DNA of 64,000 bases, from NCBI GenBank assembly GCA_036265385.1, contig DATAPD010000070.1, positions 1-64,000 on the forward strand, written 5' to 3'. Position 1 is the first letter of the stretch. Every line of letters starts with the position of its first letter. The position numbers were made by a program, and so were the translations under genes. The notes under the pieces are model-generated. The model made no database searches, was not told the DNA's origin, and worked only from the letters and a program-made list of their open reading frames with translations. Source of the DNA: DATAPD01 sp036265385. Its GTDB lineage: Bacteria; Acidobacteriota; Terriglobia; Terriglobales; Acidobacteriaceae. Positions 23,241 through 31,467 of this stretch are shown in pieces.

Positions 23241-23939
23241 TTAAGCTCGTTTCGGAAGTTCGTGCGGAGTTGTGTCTTCAGGACCTGGGACGTTGTGCCT
23301 GACGTCGAAGCCGCGTACCCAGAAGATCACATCTTCGGCAATGTTTGTAGCGTGATCCGCGACCCGTTCGAGATTGCGGGCAACCAGGAGAGCATCTAGA
23401 GCCTGGCGGGTTGCTTCTGGACGGTCATTCATTGTCTTTAAAAGCATGATGAATGCCTCGTCCCGCATACGATCGACTACGTTATCCATTTCGAGCACGG
23501 CTTGTGCGAGTTCTGCTTTTCCTTCAACAAATGATTCCAGCGCGCGACGGACCATTGCGCTTACAGCGGTTGCCATTCGTGGAACGTCGACTGGCAGTTC
23601 GACCGCCGGCAACTCGACCATATCTATGACCCGCTCGGCGATGTTTACCGACTGGTCCCCTACTCGCTCCAGATCAGCATTGATCTTAGTGACAGCCAGA
23701 ATGAATCGAAGGTCTCCCGCCATCGGTTGCTGCATTGCCAGTAAATCAAAGGCCAGTTCATCGATTTCGCGCTCGGCAGCGTTGATTAGGCTCTCATTCT
23801 CCAGAACCAATTGACACCGGGACAAGTCGCGATCGCGATAGGCTTGACAGGCACGATCGACCGCTTGTTCAGCAAGGCCGCCCATGCGTAACAGTTTTTC
23901 TCGAAGCTCGTCCAAACCTTGTTGAAAACGCGTGCGCAT
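23241..23939 (-). CDS. phoU: Phosphate transport regulator PhoU
   Basis: 232 residues, the usual PhoU length, with two repeated three-helix bundles. Repeat signatures LAFDLLAMQQPMAGDLRFILAVTKINADLERVGDQSVNIAER and VARNLERVADHATNIAEDVIF are both present with the metal-binding E...D motifs. PhoU links the Pst transporter to the PhoR/PhoB system and represses the Pho regulon when phosphate is plentiful. The start touches the last base of pstB, so it is the fourth gene of the pst operon. Confidence 0.95.
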   Translation of the reverse strand: MRTRFQQGLDELREKLLRMGGLAEQAVDRACQAYRDRDLSRCQLVLENESLINAAEREIDELAFDLLAMQQPMAGDLRFILAVTKINADLERVGDQSVNIAERVIDMVELPAVELPVDVPRMATAVSAMVRRALESFVEGKAELAQAVLEMDNVVDRMRDEAFIMLLKTMNDRPEATRQALDALLVARNLERVADHATNIAEDVIFWVRGFDVRHNVPGPEDTTPHELPKRA

Positions 23940-24697
23940 TATCCAAACCTGCCTGTGATGTAGTCTTCGGTTCTCTTATCCGAAGGGTTGGTAAAGATCT
24001 TTTCGGTCTTGTCGTACTCAATCAATTTTCCTAGCAAGAAGAAGCCAGTAAATTCAGCGACGCGGGCGGCTTGCTGCATGTTATGGGTCACGATCACGAT
24101 GGTGTAACGCTCTTTCAACTGGAAAATCAACTCTTCGATTTTGCCGGTGGAGATAGGATCCAGCGCGGAGCATGGCTCATCCATCAGAAGCACTTCGGGC
24201 TGCACTGCCAATGCCCTCGCGATGCACAGCCTCTGCTGTTGCCCGCCAGACAAGCCCGCCCCCGATTTCTTGTGGAGATCGTCCTTTACCTCGTCCCAGA
24301 GGGCAGACGCCTGCAGCGAGGTCTCGACGATTTCATTTAATCGACGCCTGTCCCGGAAACCGTTGAGCTTCAGCCCCGACGCCACGTTGTCATAAATAGA
24401 CATAGTCGGGAACGGATTAGGTTTCTGAAAAACCATCCCAACTCTTCGCCGTAATTCTGTTGGCGATGTGCCGTTATATGCATCGAATTCGCCGAATCGG
24501 ACGCGCCCTGCTACGCGAGCTTCGGGAATCGTCTCGTGCATCCGGTTCAGGCAGCGAATGAAAGTTGACTTCCCGCAGCCGGAAGGACCAATCAGAGCTG
24601 TCGCATGATTGGCCTGCATCTGCAAGCTGATATCGTACAAAGCCTGGGTTTTTCCATACCAGGCGTTCAGTCGGTCGACGTTGACTCCAACGCCCAT
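23939..24697 (-). CDS. pstB: Phosphate ABC transporter ATP-binding protein PstB
   Basis: 252 residues. Walker A GPSGCGKST and the PstB-specific FIRCLNRMHETIPEARVAG follow the N-terminus. LSGGQQQRLCIARALA, VLLMDEPCSALDPISTGKIEELI and VTHNMQQAARVAEFTGFF complete the set. The motif CLNRMHE and the family length leave little doubt. It hydrolyses ATP to drive phosphate uptake through PstCA. It is tightly packed between pstA (3 bases) and phoU (1-base contact). Confidence 0.96.
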   Translation of the reverse strand: MGVGVNVDRLNAWYGKTQALYDISLQMQANHATALIGPSGCGKSTFIRCLNRMHETIPEARVAGRVRFGEFDAYNGTSPTELRRRVGMVFQKPNPFPTMSIYDNVASGLKLNGFRDRRRLNEIVETSLQASALWDEVKDDLHKKSGAGLSGGQQQRLCIARALAVQPEVLLMDEPCSALDPISTGKIEELIFQLKERYTIVIVTHNMQQAARVAEFTGFFLLGKLIEYDKTEKIFTNPSDKRTEDYITGRFG

Positions 24698-24700
24698 AAG

Positions 24701-25600
24701 TTACTTTGCTCCTGCAAGCGCGCTGCGACTGACTGCAATACGCACTGCCGACACCGCACCTACGATCAATACAATCAGGACCAGTGCTCCCGCCCAAGCC
24801 TGCCTGTGCCATTCGTCGAATGGCGAAATCGCATATGTGAAGATTTGAAGAGGGAGTGCAGCCGTGGGTTGATCGACACGCAGATTCCAGAACTGGTTAC
24901 CGAATGCGGTGAAGAGCAGCGGCGCGGTTTCACCAGCGACTCGTGCAAAGGCCAACATGACTCCGGTGATCACGCCCGAAGTTGCAGTTCGTAAAGTGAT
25001 CGACAGAGTGGTTCTCCAACGAGGAATACCCAGACCATATGCCGCCTCTCGAATCGCCCGCGGTACAAGAAGGAGCATTTCTTCCGTGGTTCTCGCGATG
25101 GTCGGAATCATCATGATGGCCAGTGCCACGCCGCCAGCTAAGGCCGAGAAGTGCTTTTGCCGCAACACTACGATCCCGTACGCCACGATCCCGATCACGA
25201 TGGAAGGCACTCCGTTAAGGACGTCAGAAACAAAGCGGATCGCGTCGCCGAAGCGGTTCCGACCGAATTCGGACAAGTAAATGCCCGTACCGATTCCTAG
25301 CGGAACACCCAACAAACTGCCAATGCCAAGAATGAACATTGATCCGACAATTGCGTTCGCCATGCCCCCGCCCGCTTCGCCAACGGGTTTGGGCGTTTGC
25401 GTAAGGAATGCCCAATTCAAAGCACCAATGCCGCGATAAACGAGATATCCGAAGATCGCAACCAGGGGAGTGATCACCATGACGACTGTAGCGACTGCAA
25501 GAACAGTCATCAGTCGATCAATCAACCGCCGCCGCAAGCTGACAGGTGGAATTTCGATAGTTTTCAGCATCGGACGCGTCTCTGTGAGCACCTCAGACAT
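24701..25600 (-). CDS. pstA: Phosphate ABC transporter permease PstA
   Basis: 299 residues with six membrane segments. The permease coupling loop EEMLLLVPRAIREAAYGLGIPRWRTT has the EAA-type motif that contacts PstB. GGMANAIVGSMFILGIGSLLGVPLGIGTGIYLSEFG is the typical PstA opening. It forms the inner-membrane channel with PstC. Its start overlaps the end of pstC by 8 bases. Confidence 0.94.
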   Translation of the reverse strand: MSEVLTETRPMLKTIEIPPVSLRRRLIDRLMTVLAVATVVMVITPLVAIFGYLVYRGIGALNWAFLTQTPKPVGEAGGGMANAIVGSMFILGIGSLLGVPLGIGTGIYLSEFGRNRFGDAIRFVSDVLNGVPSIVIGIVAYGIVVLRQKHFSALAGGVALAIMMIPTIARTTEEMLLLVPRAIREAAYGLGIPRWRTTLSITLRTATSGVITGVMLAFARVAGETAPLLFTAFGNQFWNLRVDQPTAALPLQIFTYAISPFDEWHRQAWAGALVLIVLIVGAVSAVRIAVSRSALAGAK

Positions 25601-26627
25601 GAGACCTCGCAGGCTGCCCTCTGGTGACAGACCACACCATCACACGCGCGAGCGCGTTCACGCTGATGGTCACCAAAAATAGAGCTAGTCCGATCTCCAC
25701 CAACGCTGACAGATAGACGTCTCCGGTAGCTTCACTGAACTCATTGGCCAGAACACTTGCCATCGTATAGCCGGGTGCAAAGAGTGACTTTGCAATCTCC
25801 GCGCGATTCCCAATGACCATCGTGACCGCCATCGTTTCGCCCAGAGCCCTTCCCAAACCCAAGATGATTGCGCCAACGATGCCAGCGCGCGCATTGCGGA
25901 GCACACCAATCCGAATCATTTCCCACCGAGTTGCTCCCAATGCCAGAACGCCTTCTCGTTGTTGCTGGGGTACCACCGACAACACCTCGCGAGTGATGGA
26001 GGAAATAATGGGTACGACCATGATCGCCAGAATGACACCCGCGGCCAGCATGCCAATTCCAAAAGGGGGGCCGCTGAAAAAGCCCGTCCAGCCGAGAGTT
26101 TTTGCTAAGAACGGCTGCACCAGCGTTCGCAGAATCGGAACGAGAACGAAGATCGCCCAAAGTCCGTAGATCACACTTGGAATGGCCGCTAAAAGTTCCG
26201 TGAAGAAGGAAATTGGCGCACGGAGCCAGACCGGGCACATTTCGGTAATGAAAACCGCCACACCCACTGAAAGTGGAACGGCGATTAGCAACGCGAGAAT
26301 CGACGAGACAATCGTGCCGTATACAAAAGGCAAAGCGCCAAACTGCTCTTCGATGGGATTCCAATCTTGTCCGATGAAAAACTTAAAGCCGAACGCATGC
26401 CAAGATAATTGCGACCGTATAACGAGTTCGTAAACTATGAGCCCTAGGATTGCGATGATTCCAACAGCGCATCCCATCATGGCCAGACGAAACAAGCCAT
26501 CTGCCCACTCACTTCCGCCTGCTTTCAGTAGAGGAGCAACCTTAGAAACCGACGCCGGCGTTAGTGTGGGTCGTGGAAGGGGATGAGGGCTATTCACGCC
26601 CGGTCTCGGCAATGCACGATTCGACAC
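25593..26627 (-). CDS. pstC: Phosphate ABC transporter permease PstC
   Basis: 344 residues. A Pro-rich cytoplasmic N-terminus (about 45 residues) precedes six membrane segments, with SAFGFKFF-like entry (WHAFGFKFFIGQDWNPIEEQFGALPFVYGTI) and the coupling loop TREVLSVVPQQQREGVLALGATRWEMI. This WNP...FGALPF sequence is diagnostic for PstC. The start is a GTG without a strong ribosome-binding site, so it could lie slightly further in. It is the first gene of the leftward pst operon, divergent from ppx. Confidence 0.93.
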   Translation of the reverse strand: MSNRALPRPGVNSPHPLPRPTLTPASVSKVAPLLKAGGSEWADGLFRLAMMGCAVGIIAILGLIVYELVIRSQLSWHAFGFKFFIGQDWNPIEEQFGALPFVYGTIVSSILALLIAVPLSVGVAVFITEMCPVWLRAPISFFTELLAAIPSVIYGLWAIFVLVPILRTLVQPFLAKTLGWTGFFSGPPFGIGMLAAGVILAIMVVPIISSITREVLSVVPQQQREGVLALGATRWEMIRIGVLRNARAGIVGAIILGLGRALGETMAVTMVIGNRAEIAKSLFAPGYTMASVLANEFSEATGDVYLSALVEIGLALFLVTISVNALARVMVWSVTRGQPARSHV

Positions 26628-26650
26628 GAATTCACGCTATCAAAGCGATG

Positions 26651-26668
26651 TTACAAAATGATTAAAAT
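26651..26668 (-). promoter_or_regulatory. Possible Pho box upstream of pstC (one good half-site)
   Basis: GTTACAA (26651-26657) is followed, 11 bases from its start, by the degenerate ATTAAAA (26662-26668), 24-41 bases before the pstC start codon on its coding strand. The same GTTACAA heptamer occurs twice in 11-base phase before pstS. The second half-site is weak here, so the call is tentative. Confidence 0.4.
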
Positions 26669-26732
26669 GCTGATTTTTCTATGAGATCGATGACGCTTAA
26701 CCGTCAATCGCAGTGCGCTAAAATCTTCTGAG

Positions 26733-28262
26733 ATGCCCACTTTCGCCGCGGTCGATATCGGATCCAATTCTGTGCGCCTGAAAATAGCGCGACTTGATGG
26801 GCTCCGGTTGCGCTCTCTGCATGAGGATCGGGAAGTGACTCGACTGGGTGAGGGCGTTTTTAAAAGCGGCTATCTGACTCCCGAATCGATGTCACTGACT
26901 GTCAAAGTTCTGCGGCGTTTTCATCGTGCCGCACAAAGACTCGGTGCAGACTCTGTCCGCGTGGTCGCGACCAGCGCGACCCGAGACGCGCGCAATGCGC
27001 GAGCTTTTTTCGAGTGGGTGCGCTCCGCTACTGGATGGAACATGGAAGTCATATCGGGCCTGGAGGAAGCGCGGCTCATCCATTTGGGACTTGTCTCGAC
27101 ACTGCGCAGTACCCATTCGAAAATCTTGATGATCGACCTGGGTGGCGGAAGTTGTGAGCTCACGGTTTCCGACAGAAATCGGATTCGAGAAACGGTGAGC
27201 TTGCCATTGGGAGCTGTGCGCCTCACTAGTGAATTCCTCGCGCATGATCCTCCTCGTAAGAGCGAGTTGAAGCAGCTTCGCGGATTTGCCGAGCGTGAGG
27301 TGGGACGGATCGCATCACGGATTGTGGCCGCCCACGTGTCCCAAGTGATTGCGACGTCAGGCACAGCGGCAGCTTTGCACGATGTTGCGCGAGATCTGAC
27401 CGCCGTTACAAAACAGCGTACCGTTCCGGTAACCCAGCGAGCGATGAAAAAAATTGTGAAACAGTTGTGCCGAATGTCCGTTGCTGAACGCGCCAAAGTT
27501 AATGGAATCGGACCCCGGCGCGCTGAGATCATAACTGCCGGTGCCGTTGTATACGCGACGCTCATGGAGCGATGCAGATTTAAGAGTTTCCGCTATTCTC
27601 CGCTGGGCTTGCGCGATGGCCTTCTCGCACAGATGGCCGCAGAATACGACCGAAGCACACGGTCCGGCAAACAGATCGAATCGGAACGGTCCGAGTCTAT
27701 CCAGCGCGCCATGGAACATTACGGTGTGGACGTCAAGCACGCGGAAGACGTGCGGTCATCGGCGCTGCTGTTGTTTGACAGCATGAAGTCTTTACATCAA
27801 CTACCGATGGAGTACCGTGAATGGCTAGCCGCCGCAGCGATGCTTTATGAGGTCGGAGGATACGTAAACCGAAGCGGGCGGCATCGACATGCCTACTACA
27901 TCATCGCGAACTCTGAAATTCTCGGCTATACGCCTGAGCAACGTCGGATCATAGCTGCGGTGGCCCGATATTTAGGAACGTCCAGACCCGCCGCGGGAGA
28001 TGGACCCATGCAGGCGCTCTCACCTGCCGACCAGGAGCACGCACGTAAGGCCTTACTTTTGCTCCGAATCGCGCGGGCGATCAATCTGGGTCGCAGCGGT
28101 GCGGTGCAAAGGGTTGTGATCAATACCCGGAACGGAGTTGTGCGGTTGCAGCTCACTACAAAACGGCGCTTGGGAGCTGCGCTAGAAACATGGGCCATCG
28201 ATAAGGAGCGCGCTTATTTTCGCGAGGTTTTCGGACGCGAGCTTTCCGTTGCAGCTTTATAA
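26733..28262 (+). CDS. ppx: Exopolyphosphatase / pppGpp phosphatase (Ppx/GppA family)
   Basis: 509 residues. The ASKHA fold is clear: phosphate-1 loop FAAVDIGSNSVRLKIARL, LEEARLIHLGLVS, and phosphate-2 loop LMIDLGGGSCELTV. The C-terminal half (about 310-500) is the HD-like helical domain found in long Ppx forms (AAAMLYEVGGYVNRSGRHRHAYYII). It releases phosphate from polyphosphate and may hydrolyse pppGpp. It lies between the pst operon and ppk1, which favours the polyphosphate role. Its 3' end overlaps the convergent sixA gene by 49 bases. Confidence 0.92.
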   Translation: MPTFAAVDIGSNSVRLKIARLDGLRLRSLHEDREVTRLGEGVFKSGYLTPESMSLTVKVLRRFHRAAQRLGADSVRVVATSATRDARNARAFFEWVRSATGWNMEVISGLEEARLIHLGLVSTLRSTHSKILMIDLGGGSCELTVSDRNRIRETVSLPLGAVRLTSEFLAHDPPRKSELKQLRGFAEREVGRIASRIVAAHVSQVIATSGTAAALHDVARDLTAVTKQRTVPVTQRAMKKIVKQLCRMSVAERAKVNGIGPRRAEIITAGAVVYATLMERCRFKSFRYSPLGLRDGLLAQMAAEYDRSTRSGKQIESERSESIQRAMEHYGVDVKHAEDVRSSALLLFDSMKSLHQLPMEYREWLAAAAMLYEVGGYVNRSGRHRHAYYIIANSEILGYTPEQRRIIAAVARYLGTSRPAAGDGPMQALSPADQEHARKALLLLRIARAINLGRSGAVQRVVINTRNGVVRLQLTTKRRLGAALETWAIDKERAYFREVFGRELSVAAL

Positions 28263-28744
28263 AGACTACGCAGCACACGTGGTGTCAAACACCACTGAAG
28301 CGAGCCGGAATTCCGGCTCATTTCAACCTTTGCTACCGCGCCTTTTTTTAAATCGACAGCTGCTTCGCAGCCGCTGTCACTTATGACTCGGCCCAGGAAC
28401 TCGCTCAAATTGGGATTGTGCCCAACCACCATTAGCGCCTCAAGCTTCGCGTGCTTATCCAGCAGTTTGCGGAAATCCGAAAAACTGGCTCCCGGGCGAA
28501 GCGCTGGATCTAACAACAACTTCCCCTCGTGCCCAAGTTCGTTTCCGACCAGGACGGCGGTCTGCGTCGCGCGCTTGAGAGGACTCGATATGATCGCATC
28601 CACTTGCACGTCTAGGGCGAGTAAACCACGGCCTACATAGCCGCACTGTTCGATGCCATCTTTATCGAGCGCACGCTTTTCATCTTTCTTCGGATTCGAG
28701 ACACGCTCGCCGGCATTGGCGTGACGTAGGAAGTAAACGATCAT
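28214..28744 (-). CDS. sixA: SixA-like phosphohistidine phosphatase
   Basis: 176 residues. The histidine-phosphatase opening is MIVYFLRHANAGER, followed by IISSPLKRATQTAVLV with the second Arg and LMVVGHNPNLSEFL with the second catalytic His. SixA enzymes dephosphorylate phosphohistidine on HPt or PTS proteins. The start is 7 bases after the ppk1 stop, so the two are co-transcribed. The C-terminal 15-20 residues are encoded opposite the end of ppx and are probably poorly conserved. Confidence 0.88.
   Translation of the reverse strand: MIVYFLRHANAGERVSNPKKDEKRALDKDGIEQCGYVGRGLLALDVQVDAIISSPLKRATQTAVLVGNELGHEGKLLLDPALRPGASFSDFRKLLDKHAKLEALMVVGHNPNLSEFLGRVISDSGCEAAVDLKKGAVAKVEMSRNSGSLQWCLTPRVLRSLYKAATESSRPKTSRK
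28279..28319. terminator. Two hairpins at the convergent ppx/sixA end
   Basis: GTGGTGT-CAA-ACACCAC (28279-28295) and the perfect palindrome GAGCCGGAATTCCGGCTC (28302-28319) lie one after the other, 17 bases after the ppx stop and inside the 3' end of sixA. They could slow or end transcription from ppx. No T-run follows, so intrinsic termination is uncertain. Confidence 0.4.
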
Positions 28745-28751
28745 CAGGTTG

Positions 28752-30914
28752 TTATCTTTCCTTTCCTAGAGTGACGCGAGCAGTTCGAGTGGAGCGCGGG
28801 CTGGGTATGGCATCAATCGTTTGCTTCCCCTCCGCAATCCCGATAAGAAATTCCTGCGCATTGAAAGCTGCTGCCCCTCGAGGCATTCGAGCATGTTTTC
28901 TGCGTGGCGTTTGCCAAGCTCGCAGATAGCTTCCATCGCGCTGTAAGAGGCGAGTTTTGACGTTGTCAGCCAGATACGCTGCCAAGATTTCGCCTCTGAT
29001 GCGCTCACGGATAAGATCATCGCGGACCGGAAACACAACTTCAACTCGCTCGTACAGGTTTCGGGGCATCCAATCAGCACTACCGACGTAGATTTCCTCT
29101 TCGCCACCATTCGCAAAGCAGTAAATTCGGCTGTGCTCCAAAAATCGCCCGACAACACTGCGAACTCGAATTCGATCACTCACACCGCGGATTCCTGCGC
29201 GTAAGGCACACATACCTCGAACAAGCAGATCGATCTCAACGCCAGCCTGAGAAGCTCTGTAAAGCGCGGTGATGATCTTCTTATCGAGCAGCGCGTTCAT
29301 CTTCGCAATGATTCTCGCCGGGCGATGGTGGTGTGCATGTTCGATCTCTCGCTCGATTAAGGCTAGGAAATTCTCAGCAAGATCCAACGGTGCTACAAGT
29401 AGCGGATCGTACCCGGCGTGCTCTGCGTACGCAGTCAGAAAACTGAACACGTCGTGCACCGCCCTTGTGATGTCTGGATCGGCTGTCAGCAAACTCAGAT
29501 CGGTATAAAACCTTGCCGTCATGGCGTTGTAGTTTCCCGTGCCGAGGTGTGCGTAACGCCGCGTAACGCCGTCAGGGTCGCGGCGCACCAACAAAGACAG
29601 CTTGCAATGAGTTTTCAGGCCGACTAAGCCGTGAAACACTTGGACGCCGGCATCTTCCAGATCTCGAGCCCAGCGGATGTTGGAAGCTTCGTCGAAGCGC
29701 GCCTTCAATTCCACCACTGCCGTGACTTCCTTCGTTGCAGCTGCTTCGATCAGTGCGGGTACGATAAGCGAGTGCTCGTTCGTGCGATAGAGAGTTTGTT
29801 TGACAGATACGACGTTCTCATCTTCGGCCGCAGACTCGATAAAAGATACAACTGCGTCGTAAGAATCGAAGGGATGATGAAGCAAAACATCATGCCGTCG
29901 TAGTTCCTCAAACAAGTCCGCGGATTTTGCAGTCAGACGAAGCTCGCGAGGGACAAACGTGCGAAATTTGAGGTCCGGACGTGCAGTCTGCTCATAAACG
30001 TTCATGAGGCGCGACAAATTGACAGGCCCCTCGACTGGAAATACTTGCCAAGGTTCCAACTCAAATACCGTTCGCAATCGTTCGATGATTTCGGGGTCAG
30101 CTTCTGAGTCGATCTCTAAGCGCACCGCATCACCTTTGCGTCGGTTGTGCAGTTCCGCGCGGACAGATTCAAGCAAGCTTCGGGATTCTTCCTCTGTGAC
30201 GTACAGATTGCTGTTGCGCGTTACTCGAAACGCCGATGCCGAAACGATGTCATAGCCGTGATACATCTTTGACGCATGGTGAATAACGAGATCGGCCAAG
30301 AAGATAAAATCTTGAGTGCCGCCCTCTGAAGGCAGCTTAACGAGCCGGGGCAACGATCGGGGCACCGTTATTACCCCGGTATAGGTGAGAGCAGAACGTC
30401 TACGGCGTCGCAACAACAAAGCCACGCACAGCGCTTTGTTAATTACCCGCGGAAACGGGTGCGCTGGATCGACTGTCACAGGCGTCAATAGCGGATCCAG
30501 TTCCGCCTCGCAATAGCTATCCACAAAAGCCTGTGCACCCTCATCAAGCTCTTGCAGTGATAAAACGCGGATTCCGGCATCCGCAAGCGCAGGTCGAAGA
30601 TCTCCATTCCAGCACTGATACTGCTCTTTCACGAACAAGCTCGCCTCGCGACGGATGACGTCGCGTTCTTCGAGCATCGTCAAGCCGTCGACCCCAGCTT
30701 CGTTGTAGCCGTCTTCCAGTTGCTGCAATAATCCCGCTACCCGAACTTCGAAAAACTCGTCCAGATTGCTGGCTGTGATCGCAAGAAATTTCAATCGTTC
30801 CAATAAGGGGTTGGTGGAATCCTCTGCTTCTTCAAGGACACGCCAGTTGAATGCGAGCCACGAGATATCGCGATTTATGAAGTTCGAAGGATTATCAAGG
30901 GTGAGGCGGGCCAT
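28752..30914 (-). CDS. ppk1: Polyphosphate kinase PPK1
   Basis: 720 residues, normal family length. The N-domain (NFINRDISWLAFNWRVLEEAEDSTNPLLERLKFLAI) is followed by the head domain and two phospholipase-D-like catalytic domains. The autophosphorylated His is in RRYAHLGTGNYN, and the second catalytic His in FLEHSRIYCFANGG. It reversibly makes polyphosphate from ATP. The C-terminal 50 residues are basic and variable. It sits 3 bases after a small secreted-protein gene and 7 bases before sixA in one transcription unit. Confidence 0.96.
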   Translation of the reverse strand: MARLTLDNPSNFINRDISWLAFNWRVLEEAEDSTNPLLERLKFLAITASNLDEFFEVRVAGLLQQLEDGYNEAGVDGLTMLEERDVIRREASLFVKEQYQCWNGDLRPALADAGIRVLSLQELDEGAQAFVDSYCEAELDPLLTPVTVDPAHPFPRVINKALCVALLLRRRRRSALTYTGVITVPRSLPRLVKLPSEGGTQDFIFLADLVIHHASKMYHGYDIVSASAFRVTRNSNLYVTEEESRSLLESVRAELHNRRKGDAVRLEIDSEADPEIIERLRTVFELEPWQVFPVEGPVNLSRLMNVYEQTARPDLKFRTFVPRELRLTAKSADLFEELRRHDVLLHHPFDSYDAVVSFIESAAEDENVVSVKQTLYRTNEHSLIVPALIEAAATKEVTAVVELKARFDEASNIRWARDLEDAGVQVFHGLVGLKTHCKLSLLVRRDPDGVTRRYAHLGTGNYNAMTARFYTDLSLLTADPDITRAVHDVFSFLTAYAEHAGYDPLLVAPLDLAENFLALIEREIEHAHHHRPARIIAKMNALLDKKIITALYRASQAGVEIDLLVRGMCALRAGIRGVSDRIRVRSVVGRFLEHSRIYCFANGGEEEIYVGSADWMPRNLYERVEVVFPVRDDLIRERIRGEILAAYLADNVKTRLLQRDGSYLRAWQTPRRKHARMPRGAAAFNAQEFLIGIAEGKQTIDAIPSPRSTRTARVTLGKER

Positions 30915-30917
30915 AGA

Positions 30918-31328
30918 TCAGTGATGATTCGGTACTCTTTCTTTCGGAGTGTAACGATCTGTGATCCTGAATTTAACTTCGGTTCCGTTCGAGCGCGGAA
31001 GGTAAACGTAATGTTTGTCGAGCCGTACTTCCAGCAATTCTCCCGATTTCCAGTTGTCAGGCGTCGGTTCTCCAGAATAGCTCGGAATATACTCGCCAAT
31101 GATTATTCGATTGCCTAACTTCAAAGAAACTTCGAGGTACGGTTCTTCCTGCATCACCGGCGTGTTGTACAGATAATAGAGAATTCGATCGTGCGTCTTG
31201 TGCGTCACTGCCAGAAGTACTGCATTTCCCCGGTCTTTTTCGATTGCACTAACCGTAGAGACCACGAAGACCAGGACGGAAGCGGTCAACGCTGCGAATC
31301 CGCTCCGCATCTTATAAGTATAATTCAT
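30918..31328 (-). CDS. Small secreted hypothetical protein
   Basis: About 136 residues from the ATG at 31328 (MNYTYKMRSGFAALTASVLVFVVSTVSA), chosen for the signal peptide; a longer frame exists upstream. The mature part is beta-rich (AVLLAVTHKTHDRILYYLYN, YLEVSLKLGNRIIIGEYIP, EVKFRITDRYTP). Similar small exported beta proteins are widespread in Acidobacteriota, with no known role. It lies 3 bases before ppk1 and behind the terminator of the porin gene, so it is probably the first gene of the ppk1-sixA unit. Confidence 0.6.
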   Translation of the reverse strand: MNYTYKMRSGFAALTASVLVFVVSTVSAIEKDRGNAVLLAVTHKTHDRILYYLYNTPVMQEEPYLEVSLKLGNRIIIGEYIPSYSGEPTPDNWKSGELLEVRLDKHYVYLPRSNGTEVKFRITDRYTPKERVPNHH

Positions 31329-31414
31329 CCCATCACTTAGCTTTGTGCAAGTGCTATCTCTAGAGTTAGCCTTCATATACAGGAGCACATGTAAAGCAAT
31401 AGTTGCAAGTTTAA

Positions 31415-31446
31415 ATAAAGAAGGCGCCGAAGGTTCTCGGCGCCGA
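31415..31446 (-). terminator. Rho-independent terminator after the porin gene
   Basis: On the minus strand the perfect 8-bp stem GGCGCCGA/TCGGCGCC closes a 6-base loop and is followed by TTCTTTATTT. It lies 21 bases after the porin stop codon. It should end the pstS-porin transcript before the ppk1 unit. Confidence 0.75.
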
Positions 31447-31467
31447 AAAGCTTCTTTCAAGCGTCTG

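Noticed and set aside
25741..26364. 207-codon open frame overlapping pstC
   Set aside because: It lies on the same strand in another frame of pstC, whose protein is unmistakable. The alternative translation has no recognisable domain.
26921..27565. 214-codon open frame antisense to ppx
   Set aside because: It overlaps the conserved ASKHA domain of ppx and reads as Arg/Ser/Thr-rich shadow sequence.
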